Positions 26,239-34,059 of a stretch of DNA of 64,000 bases are shown piece by piece. The position numbers and the translations under genes are program-made. The stretch is from Flavobacteriales bacterium (lineage in GTDB: Bacteria > Bacteroidota > Bacteroidia > Flavobacteriales_D > Crocinitomicaceae), in assembly GCA_947474675.1 (NCBI GenBank), contig CANJKA010000003.1:1-64000 (forward strand), read 5' to 3'. Numbering within the stretch: position 1 is the stretch's first letter; every line of letters begins with the position of its first letter. The notes below the pieces were generated by a model. That model saw only the letters and a program-made list of their open reading frames with translations. It was not told the origin of the DNA and did no database searches.

Positions 26239-27171
26239 ATGAAGACTATTTCCAAAAAACAACTTATCGTTATTGAAGGTCCTACGGCTAGCGGAAAAAC
26301 AGCTTTGGGAATTGAATTAGCAAAGCGCTTGAAAACTGTTATTATTTCTGCAGATTCGCGGCAGTTTTACAAAGAAATTTCAATTGGCACAGCGAAACCT
26401 TCATTAGAAGAACAAGATGGAATCAAACATTATTTTATAGATTCTCATTTTTTAACTGAAGAAATCACCTCTGCAGGATACGCAAAGGAAGTTCTAGGTA
26501 TTCTAGAAAATGAATTTAAAAATTCTGATTCAATTGTTTTGGTTGGTGGTTCTGGAATGTTTATTGATGCTGTTTGCATTGGTTTGGATGAAATCCCAAA
26601 GTCCGATGAGTTAAAAAAAACAATTACTCTTCAATGGGAAAATGAAGGATTAGAGTCGCTTCTTATTGAATTGAAAGAGAAAGATATTGTCTTTTATGAC
26701 GAAGTGGACAAAGAGAATCCAATGAGAGTTATTCGTGCTATTGAAGCTATTCGATTAACAGGTGAACCTTTTTCAAAATTAAGAAATCAGAAGAAGAAAG
26801 ATCTTCCTTTTGATGTTAGGCGTTTTGTGATTAATCATCCTCGTGAGGTTTTATATGATCGAATTAATCGTCGAGTAGATATGATGATTGATAATGGTTT
26901 ATTAGATGAAGTGAAATCAGTTCATCATTTAAAACATCTTTCAACATTGAAAACAGTTGGATATTCTGAATTATTTCAATTTTTAGAAGCTCGTTTGAGT
27001 TTTCAGCAGGCCATTAATTTAATTAAACAGAATACAAGAAGGTATGCAAAAAGACAATTGACTTGGTTTCGAAAACATCCTGAAGCAATTTGGATCGATT
27101 TTTCTTCGACAAATGAAATGACTGATAAAATTGAATCTTTTTTAGACATTAGATTTTTAGACATAGACTGA
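26239..27171 (+). CDS. miaA: MiaA, tRNA dimethylallyltransferase
   Basis: A 310-residue enzyme that adds a dimethylallyl group to A37 of tRNAs reading U-starting codons. The P-loop GPTASGKTALG is at residues 14-24, followed by ISADSRQFYKEISIGTAKP (conserved Asp/Ser/Arg) and later TVGYSELFQFL and NTRRYAKRQLTWFRK. Length is normal. It has 51 bases of upstream spacer and no tight neighbour. Confidence 0.95.
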   Translation: MKTISKKQLIVIEGPTASGKTALGIELAKRLKTVIISADSRQFYKEISIGTAKPSLEEQDGIKHYFIDSHFLTEEITSAGYAKEVLGILENEFKNSDSIVLVGGSGMFIDAVCIGLDEIPKSDELKKTITLQWENEGLESLLIELKEKDIVFYDEVDKENPMRVIRAIEAIRLTGEPFSKLRNQKKKDLPFDVRRFVINHPREVLYDRINRRVDMMIDNGLLDEVKSVHHLKHLSTLKTVGYSELFQFLEARLSFQQAINLIKQNTRRYAKRQLTWFRKHPEAIWIDFSSTNEMTDKIESFLDIRFLDID

Positions 27172-27204
27172 TTTTTTTTCTTCAAATTAATGAATGTTAT
27201 TATG

Positions 27205-27248
27205 TTGTAGAAATAATTTTATCAATTTTTAAAGTCTAATTTCTACAA
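27205..27248. repeat. 10-bp inverted repeat between miaA and the ABC operon
   Basis: ttgtagaaat (27205-27214) and atttctacaa (27239-27248) are exact complements around a 24-base A/T-rich loop. It lacks a T tract and so is not an obvious terminator. It may be a regulator site, since it lies just upstream of a TAACTTTG -7 box at 27266-27273. Confidence 0.5.
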
Positions 27249-27311
27249 TCTAAATATCTTATGTCTAACTTTGGAATGATTCTTGAAAACCACAAAACCA
27301 AATACACGAAA

Positions 27312-27953
27312 ATGGATATTATTCTAAATAATGTAATGCCGATTCCTCTTGCTTCTATTCAACATGGGGATGATAGTATTTGGGGAAATTTCATTGAATT
27401 GAAAGCGAGTAAACATATTCTTTTAAATGCTTCAAGTGGTAAAGGAAAATCTACTTTTACAATGGCTGTAATTGGACTGCGAAAAGATTATGATGGAATA
27501 ATTTCTTTTGATGGAAAGAATATTAAAAACTATTCTTCTATGGATTGGACTCGAATTCGCCAAAATAAAATTTCTGTTATCTACCAAGATTTACAATTGT
27601 TCCCTAATTTATCTGTTGCTGAAAATTTGATTTTAAAAAATAGTCTAACTGATGTGTTTTCTGAAAATGAAATGCTTCAAATGTTGGAGGAATTAGAAAT
27701 CGATAATAAATGGCAACAAAAATGTGGTCTTCTTTCAATGGGACAACAACAACGCGTTGCTATTGTCAGAGCAATGCTTCAGCCTTTTGAATGGTTAATA
27801 ATGGACGAACCTTTTTCTCATTTAGACATTGAAAATGCAAAAAAAAGTATGGATATGATTGATGCTCGTTGCAAAGATTTAAATGCTGGTTTTGTTTTGA
27901 CTACTCTTGGTGATAGTCATGGTTATAAATATGATCAAGAATTAAAACTGTGA
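27312..27953 (+). CDS. ABC transporter ATPase, LolD/MacB-like
   Basis: A 213-residue ATPase. It has Walker A ASSGKGKST (an A-x4-GKS form), Q-loop at VIYQDLQLFP, signature LSMGQQQRVAIVRA and Walker B WLIMDEPFSHLD. I prefer ATG 27312, where the first beta strand MDIILNN begins. An ATG at 27261 would add 17 residues, but a good -7 box (TAACTTTG, 27266-27273) lies inside that extension. The permease gene follows after 3 bases. Together they resemble small mechanotransmission or lipoprotein-release ABC systems. Confidence 0.85.
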   Translation: MDIILNNVMPIPLASIQHGDDSIWGNFIELKASKHILLNASSGKGKSTFTMAVIGLRKDYDGIISFDGKNIKNYSSMDWTRIRQNKISVIYQDLQLFPNLSVAENLILKNSLTDVFSENEMLQMLEELEIDNKWQQKCGLLSMGQQQRVAIVRAMLQPFEWLIMDEPFSHLDIENAKKSMDMIDARCKDLNAGFVLTTLGDSHGYKYDQELKL

Positions 27954-27956
27954 GCC

Positions 27957-29132
27957 ATGTTAAATAAACTTTTATTCAAGAATCAAGATAAAAAGCAATT
28001 AATCATCGCGATTATAGGTGCTTTTATGGGAATTACTTTTCTGATCACTTCTATCCATTATATAATCAAAGTGAATGATTTTGGAAAAGGAGTTGATGTT
28101 TTTGGTCCAAACACGATCATTGTTCAGAAAAAAGTAACGAATGCGAGTAGTTTAAATTTAACGAAAACCGATTTTTCAAATAAAGAATTACAAAAAATTA
28201 AAAATGAATCTTTTATTGTTGATGTACAACCTGTAATCAGTAATAATTTTGATGTTTCATTTGAAACTTCTGACTCTTTGGTACCATATTTCCGAACAGA
28301 TGTATTTATTCAGACGGTAGATCAGAAGTTTCTAGGTGTTCAAACAGATCAATGGCATTGGAAAGAAGGAGATGATTTTGTACCGATGATTATGCCTCGC
28401 GAATTTTTAGTGATGTTAAATACATTTATGTGTGCAAGTGGAATCCCTCAGATTTCAGACGAATTGGCAAAAGAAGTAAAATTCAAATTTAAAATTTGGA
28501 ATGGAAAAGGAATGGAACGTGTAAATGCTCGAATAGTAGGATTTACAAATGAAGTCAGTTCTCTTCTAGTACCAGCTTCTTTTATGAAATTTGGAAACGA
28601 TAAATACTCAGATGGAACAGAACAAAAAATAACTCAAATTATTATTGCTGGAAAAGAAAGTGAGTTTGGTTTGGTTGAAGATTTATTAAATAAAAAAGGA
28701 TTGGAAACGAAAAATGCTCAAATGATTGTTGGACGTTTAAAAAGTGTTGTAGGAACATTGTTTATTGTTGTTTTAGGAATTTCAATTATTGCTGTACTAG
28801 CTTCTGGATTAGTTCTTATTCAATACATGCAATTATTGATGTCAAGAAATTCATATGAAGTTAGAACTCTTTTGAGATTAGGATATAATCCTACTGATAT
28901 TATTAAAAGTTTCTTTTACTATTTCATAAAAATTTTCGGGATTGTAGCTTCTTTGGGATTATTGGTGTTCTTTGTTTTTAAGTATTTTTTAGACGAAATG
29001 TTTGCTTCCGGAGGATTATATATTGATACAGAAATGACCTATTTTAGTATCATTTCTTTACTTATTTCTTACACTATTTTTGCTCTTGCAAGTTTTAACA
29101 CTGCTAAAAGAGGAATTTTTAAACAATTTTAA
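27957..29132 (+). CDS. FtsX-like ABC transporter permease
   Basis: This 391-residue inner-membrane protein has the FtsX/MacB layout: one N-terminal span (about 14-36), a large periplasmic region of about 220 residues, then three C-terminal spans (about 264-290, 318-340 and 362-384). The periplasmic part carries no signature I can assign. It is the partner of the ATPase gene 3 bases upstream. Only one ATPase and one permease are present, so the complex is probably a homodimer of each. Cargo unknown. Confidence 0.82.
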   Translation: MLNKLLFKNQDKKQLIIAIIGAFMGITFLITSIHYIIKVNDFGKGVDVFGPNTIIVQKKVTNASSLNLTKTDFSNKELQKIKNESFIVDVQPVISNNFDVSFETSDSLVPYFRTDVFIQTVDQKFLGVQTDQWHWKEGDDFVPMIMPREFLVMLNTFMCASGIPQISDELAKEVKFKFKIWNGKGMERVNARIVGFTNEVSSLLVPASFMKFGNDKYSDGTEQKITQIIIAGKESEFGLVEDLLNKKGLETKNAQMIVGRLKSVVGTLFIVVLGISIIAVLASGLVLIQYMQLLMSRNSYEVRTLLRLGYNPTDIIKSFFYYFIKIFGIVASLGLLVFFVFKYFLDEMFASGGLYIDTEMTYFSIISLLISYTIFALASFNTAKRGIFKQF

Positions 29133-29165
29133 CTGTTAAATTAATGTTAAAATCTATTTCTTTCT

Positions 29166-29173
29166 TATTTTTG
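29166..29173 (+). promoter_or_regulatory. -7 box of the first redoxin gene
   Basis: TATTTTTG matches TAnnTTTG and lies 50 bases before the ATG. A TGTTAAAAT word sits about 13-21 bases upstream of it, and the same word also occurs ahead of the second redoxin gene (near 30810), suggesting the promoter region was duplicated with the gene. Confidence 0.45.
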
Positions 29174-29223
29174 GTGCGTCTAGTAAAAAAAGATATTTTA
29201 AAATAAATAAATTCTAATCAGTT

Positions 29224-30747
29224 ATGAAAATTTTATTCTTACTTACATTTTTGATTTCGACTGTTTCTTTTGGTCAAAAAATGAAATTTAAAGTCTTAGG
29301 TCAAAAAGATACTACCGTTTTTTTAGTTAAATATTATGGTAAAGGTTTGTTTTATGCTGATACTGCACAAATTAAAGATGAGGTAGTTGAGTTTGATGGC
29401 ACTCGTCAAATACCTGGAATTTTTGCGCTTTTACTTCCTCAACAAAAATATTTTGAATTTATTTACAATAATGAAGACATAAATATTGAGACAACTGCTC
29501 CAGATTTTGTGAATCAAATGAAGGTGAAGAAATCAGAAGAAAACAAAATCTTTAATGATTACATGAAGTTTTTAAATGTTAAGCGTGCTGAGGCAAATAA
29601 AATGTCTGATGAGCGTATAAAATTGAAAAAAGAAGATCCGCTTTATAAAGAATTATCTATTAAGATGGATGCGGTTTCAAAAGAAGTTGTTGCCTACCAA
29701 AAAAATCTCATCCTTGTAAATAATACTAAATTAGTGTCAAAAATCGTTAAAATGGGGATGGATATTGTTATTCCAGAATCTCCAAGAGATGCGAGCGGCA
29801 AACAATTAGACACCCTATTCTCATATCATTTTTACCGTGATCACTTTTTTGATAACATTGATTTAAACGATGGACGTTTAGTTAACACTCCTTTGTTTCA
29901 TACTAAATTAGAAACGTATTTTGGTAAAACAATGATGGTTCAACATTATGATTCAATTATTAAATATGCTTTTTTGTTATGTGATAAAATTGATCCTAAA
30001 ACTAAAACTTTTGAGTATTGTGTATCTTGGATTACATCTACTTACGAGAAAAGTAACATAATGGGAATGGATAAAGTTTTTGTAATGATGGGCGATAGAT
30101 ATTATTGTAGTAAGAACAAAGACGGTAAATCTCCTGCAAATTGGGTGACCGATGAAAAATTAAAAGGACTTTGTGAGAAAGTAAGTGTTCAGAAAAATCT
30201 AGTTTTAGGAGTTGTTCCTCCAAATCTTTGTTTACGTGATACAACAGATATTAATTGGGTGAGTGTAAAGAATATAAAAGCAGAATACACTATTATCTAT
30301 TTCTGGGATCCAGAATGTGGTCATTGTAAAAAAACGACTCCAAAATTACAAGAATTGTATGCTAAGAAATTTAAAGATAGAAATATTGAAGTATATGCAG
30401 TCAGTAAAGCAATTGGAGACGATTTTATCAAATGGAAAAAATTTATTAAAGACAATAATTTAACGTTTATAAATGTTGGTGTTACTGAATCATTGTTCAA
30501 AGCTGCGATGGAAGACGCTAGACAATTTGTTCCTCAGTATACAAATATTGAATCGTTAAATTATCAAACGACTTATGATGTGTATTCTACTCCGCGTGTT
30601 TTTGTTTTAGATAAAGATAAGAAAATTATTGCTAAACAACTTTCTATATCTCAATTAGAGGATTTCTTGGATAAGTTGCAAAATAAAACAGATGCTGTCA
30701 AATTATTTCCTCCAGACGCGGAAGAAGATAAGCAGATGACTGAATAA
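29224..30747 (+). CDS. exported TlpA-like thiol-disulfide oxidoreductase, copy 1
   Basis: A 507-residue exported protein. A signal peptide (about 1-17, SFGQ) is followed by a DUF4369-like beta domain (about 20-110), a helical middle of DUF5106 type (about 115-330) and a C-terminal thioredoxin fold (about 345-490). The active site is CGHC in DPECGHCKKTTPKL, and the cis-proline is in STPRVFVLDKDKKI. CGHC is the oxidising protein-disulfide-isomerase type site. Extracytoplasmic electron transfer or disulfide exchange is likely. A paralog of identical length follows immediately. It ends at its own terminator. Confidence 0.88.
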   Translation: MKILFLLTFLISTVSFGQKMKFKVLGQKDTTVFLVKYYGKGLFYADTAQIKDEVVEFDGTRQIPGIFALLLPQQKYFEFIYNNEDINIETTAPDFVNQMKVKKSEENKIFNDYMKFLNVKRAEANKMSDERIKLKKEDPLYKELSIKMDAVSKEVVAYQKNLILVNNTKLVSKIVKMGMDIVIPESPRDASGKQLDTLFSYHFYRDHFFDNIDLNDGRLVNTPLFHTKLETYFGKTMMVQHYDSIIKYAFLLCDKIDPKTKTFEYCVSWITSTYEKSNIMGMDKVFVMMGDRYYCSKNKDGKSPANWVTDEKLKGLCEKVSVQKNLVLGVVPPNLCLRDTTDINWVSVKNIKAEYTIIYFWDPECGHCKKTTPKLQELYAKKFKDRNIEVYAVSKAIGDDFIKWKKFIKDNNLTFINVGVTESLFKAAMEDARQFVPQYTNIESLNYQTTYDVYSTPRVFVLDKDKKIIAKQLSISQLEDFLDKLQNKTDAVKLFPPDAEEDKQMTE

Positions 30748-30755
30748 AATGAATG

Positions 30756-30785
30756 AAATGGTAGTCTTAGATTACCATTTTTTTT
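30756..30785 (+). terminator. terminator of redoxin copy 1
   Basis: Stem aaatggta/taccattt (30756-30763/30773-30780) with a 9-base loop and eight T residues, starting 9 bases after the stop. Confidence 0.75.
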
Positions 30786-30872
30786 GAATTAAATTAATTG
30801 TTATTTTTCTGTTAAAATGAATCGCTTTTTATACTTAGAATCGTCTTTATTTTGAATTAACTTATAAACATC

Positions 30873-32396
30873 ATGAAATTATCCCTATTACTTTTTATTG
30901 TTTTCACTACTACTTTTTCGTTTGGTCAAAAACTAAAAATCAAAATTAACGGTCAAAAAGATACGACTGTTTTTTTATTACATTATGTCGGAAAAGGACT
31001 TTATTATGCTGATACGGCTGAAATAAAAAGTGGTGTTGTAGAATTTGATATATCGAAAGAGAAACCTGGAATCCTCGCTCTTTTATTACCTCAGGTTAAA
31101 TATTTTGAATTTGTTTATAATAAAGAAGATATCGATTTAGAGACTTCGGGGCCGGATTACTCTAAGAACATGAAGATCAATAAATCGGAAGAAAATAAAG
31201 TTTTCTATTCTTATATCCGTTTTTTAGCTGAAAAAAGGGAACTTCAATCACCTATTTCTGATAGTCTTTCAAAACTCGATAAAGAAAGTGCTTTATACAA
31301 AGAATTCTTGTTGAAAAACGATGCGATTTCAAAAGATATTATCGCTTATCAAAAGAAATTGATGTTGAATAATCCTACTAAGTTCGTGTCTAAAATTGTT
31401 AAGATTAGTATGGATGTAGAAATACCTGAAGCTCCAAAAGATTTAGCAGGAAAAGCTATTGACCCTGATTTTGCTTACCATTATTATAGAGATCATTATT
31501 TTGATAATGTTGATTTTAATGATGATAGAATGGTAAATATTACCTCTTTTCATACACGACTTGAAACTTATTTTGGCAATACGATGATGGTTCAACGATG
31601 GGATTCTATTGTTAAATATGCTTTTTTATTATGCGATAAATTGGATCCAAAGTCAGAAGCTTTTAAACACGTTGTTTCTTGGATTACTTCTTCTTATGAA
31701 AAAAGTAATATCCTTGGGATGGAGAATGTTTTTGTAATGATGGCTGATAAATATTATTGTACTTTAAATGCACAAGGTAAATCTCCAGCTCATTGGGTAT
31801 CTGCTGAAAATTTGGAAACACTTAATAAATCAATAAAAGTTAGAAGAAAATTGTTATTTGGTATGGTGCCTCCGAATGTTATACTTAAAGACACAACAGA
31901 TGTCGTTTGGAAAGATTTTTACAGCATAAAAGCAGATTATACTATTCTTTATTTTTGGGAACCTTCATGCGGACATTGTAAAACGACAACGCCTAAATTA
32001 CAGAAATTGTACACTGAGAAATTGAAAGCTAGAAATATTGAAGTGTTCTCTGTTGCAAAAGCTGTTGAGGAAGAGTTTGAATTATGGAAGAAATTTGTGA
32101 AAGAAAATAATTTAACATTTATTACTGTAGGGATGACAAAATCGCTGTTTAAATTAGCGTCAGCCGATTATCGTAATGTTGTTCCAAAATATACCAATGT
32201 TGAGTCGATTAACTATTCTGAGCATTTTGATATTATTTCTACTCCTACAATTTATGTTTTAGATAAAGATAAAAAGATAATCGCTAAAAAACTTTCAATT
32301 GCTCAACTTGAAGATTTTCTTGACATAATGCAGCATCAAGAAAATTCATTGAAAATATTTCCTTTAGATCAAGAAAAACCTGAAGCAGAACATTAA
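30873..32396 (+). CDS. exported TlpA-like thiol-disulfide oxidoreductase, copy 2
   Basis: A 507-residue paralog of the preceding gene and collinear with it throughout: signal peptide (SFGQ near residue 18), DUF4369-like domain, helical DUF5106-type middle, thioredoxin fold with EPSCGHCKTTTPKL and the cis-proline STPTIYVLDKDKKI. The active site CGHC is unchanged, while helix surfaces and the C-terminal tail differ. The central region has dropped some Cys residues found in copy 1 (copy 1 has NLCLRD where this has NVILKD). Each copy has its own promoter region and terminator, so they are probably regulated separately. Confidence 0.88.
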   Translation: MKLSLLLFIVFTTTFSFGQKLKIKINGQKDTTVFLLHYVGKGLYYADTAEIKSGVVEFDISKEKPGILALLLPQVKYFEFVYNKEDIDLETSGPDYSKNMKINKSEENKVFYSYIRFLAEKRELQSPISDSLSKLDKESALYKEFLLKNDAISKDIIAYQKKLMLNNPTKFVSKIVKISMDVEIPEAPKDLAGKAIDPDFAYHYYRDHYFDNVDFNDDRMVNITSFHTRLETYFGNTMMVQRWDSIVKYAFLLCDKLDPKSEAFKHVVSWITSSYEKSNILGMENVFVMMADKYYCTLNAQGKSPAHWVSAENLETLNKSIKVRRKLLFGMVPPNVILKDTTDVVWKDFYSIKADYTILYFWEPSCGHCKTTTPKLQKLYTEKLKARNIEVFSVAKAVEEEFELWKKFVKENNLTFITVGMTKSLFKLASADYRNVVPKYTNVESINYSEHFDIISTPTIYVLDKDKKIIAKKLSIAQLEDFLDIMQHQENSLKIFPLDQEKPEAEH

Positions 32397-32405
32397 CATT
32401 TATAT

Positions 32406-32432
32406 ACGGTAGAATAAGTCTACCGTTTTTTT
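32406..32432 (+). terminator. terminator of redoxin copy 2
   Basis: Stem acggtaga/tctaccgt (32406-32413/32419-32426) with loop ataag and seven T residues, 10 bases after the stop. Confidence 0.88.
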
Positions 32433-32481
32433 ATATAAATTAAATATCTATTAATTAGTTAAACGTTTAATATAGTTTAAT

Positions 32482-32489
32482 TATATTTG
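32482..32489 (+). promoter_or_regulatory. -7 box of the MopE-repeat gene
   Basis: TATATTTG matches TAnnTTTG and lies 22 bases before the ATG at 32511. No clear -33 TTTG was found. Confidence 0.5.
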
Positions 32490-32510
32490 TTGCGGTTTTA
32501 AAATCGTAAT

Positions 32511-33938
32511 ATGAAAAATGGTTTTTTATTTAGTGTGTTTTTATTTCTATTAAACTTCAATTTTATAAGTCAAATTATCGGAATGTATGAATTTTCAGGT
32601 GCTGGAATTTGCCCTAATCCAAATACTTCTGTAACTTCTCAACCTTTAGATGCTATTTTTAGTATTTATTCCAGTCAAGGAAATAATTGTTCTTCAGCTA
32701 ATGATGTTTATAATACCAATGGTTGGAATACAACAAGTACAATTAATTTATCTGAGTACAACGAATTTTCTATTATTACTAATGAATGTTTTAATTTGAA
32801 TTTAATTTCAATTACGTTTTCTCATAGGGTAAGTAATGTAACTTCAATTCCAACTTGGCATTTACGCTCAAGTATTGATGGTTTTTTGAGTGATGTATCA
32901 AGTGGAACATCAAGTGTTGTTTTAACTCCGACTATGATCAATTTACCAATAACCTTTGTTAATTTAAGAAATATTACTTTCCGTTTTTATATTACTTCTG
33001 CAACTGCTTCAACAACTACATGGAGAAATGATCAAGTTGAAATTACTGGAAGTATAAATTCAATTGTACCTGATATTTATTATGCTGATTTAGATGGAGA
33101 TTCATTTGGAGATCCTTTTAATTTTATTTCAGCTTGTTCTTCTCAAATAGGATATGTTTTAAATAATCAAGATTGTGATGATACGAAATCTGGTATTAAT
33201 CCCAATACTCTTTGGTTTGAAGATTATGACAATGATAGTTATGGAAATCCGTCTATCCAAATTATAGCTTGTTCAAGTTCTTTGAATTTTGTGTTAGATA
33301 ATACAGATTGTAATGATTCGAATTCTGTAATTCAAAATGCTGTTGATGTTTTTTATTTAGATTATGATCTTGATGGTTTTGGAGATCCATCCAATACACT
33401 AATTTCTTGCGATCAACCTGAAGGCTATGTGTCAAATCAATTAGATTGTGATGATTTGAACAATTTAATTACGGTTGCTTCTAAAGTATTTTACCAAGAT
33501 TTTGATTTTGATGGATTTGGAAATTCTCAGATTTCTGAAATTACATGTTTTCAGACTGATGGTTATTGTCTTGACTCGACAGATTGCGACGATACAAATC
33601 CCATGATATATCCAAATGCTTTAGATAACAATGATAATGAAATTGATGAGAATTGTGATGGAGTGGATGGAATTTTAGCTTTGTCACAATTGTATTTTGA
33701 TGAACTAAAAATAAATATATCGGATAATTTATTGAAAATAACTTTAAATGTACCTACAGATAAACTGTTTATTCAATTAATAAACTTAGAAGGGAAGTTA
33801 GTGTTCACAAGTTCTAAATTTTCAAATATTGATATTTCGACATTGAAAAGTGGTATTTACATTTTACACATTGAAACAAATTCAGAACTCATTAATCAAA
33901 GAATTTTTTTATCGAAAGATTTTCAATCATTGAATTAG
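32511..33938 (+). CDS. T9SS type A secreted protein with four MopE-like metal-binding repeats
   Basis: This 475-residue exported protein has a signal peptide (about 1-20), a beta-sandwich N-terminal region (about 22-185), then four repeats of about 45-50 residues (about 188-385). Each repeat has a YxDxDxDxFGxP Asp-rich loop and a DCDD or DCND motif, as in MopE putative metal-binding modules; the last ends NEIDENCDGVDG. The final 75 residues are a T9SS type A tail (LEGKLVFTSSKF, LKSGIYILHIET). Calcium or other divalent metal binding is the family expectation. The protein should be surface-attached or released. Confidence 0.9.
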   Translation: MKNGFLFSVFLFLLNFNFISQIIGMYEFSGAGICPNPNTSVTSQPLDAIFSIYSSQGNNCSSANDVYNTNGWNTTSTINLSEYNEFSIITNECFNLNLISITFSHRVSNVTSIPTWHLRSSIDGFLSDVSSGTSSVVLTPTMINLPITFVNLRNITFRFYITSATASTTTWRNDQVEITGSINSIVPDIYYADLDGDSFGDPFNFISACSSQIGYVLNNQDCDDTKSGINPNTLWFEDYDNDSYGNPSIQIIACSSSLNFVLDNTDCNDSNSVIQNAVDVFYLDYDLDGFGDPSNTLISCDQPEGYVSNQLDCDDLNNLITVASKVFYQDFDFDGFGNSQISEITCFQTDGYCLDSTDCDDTNPMIYPNALDNNDNEIDENCDGVDGILALSQLYFDELKINISDNLLKITLNVPTDKLFIQLINLEGKLVFTSSKFSNIDISTLKSGIYILHIETNSELINQRIFLSKDFQSLN

Positions 33939-34059
33939 ATTAATCTATAGTCCTATTTTTCCGTTTAAATAATAATTGATTTCAATTCTTCTTTTTTTTA
34001 TTAAATTAGTGGACTTTTTAGCCATTTATTGGTTATTTTTTTAATTAGTTATTACTATT

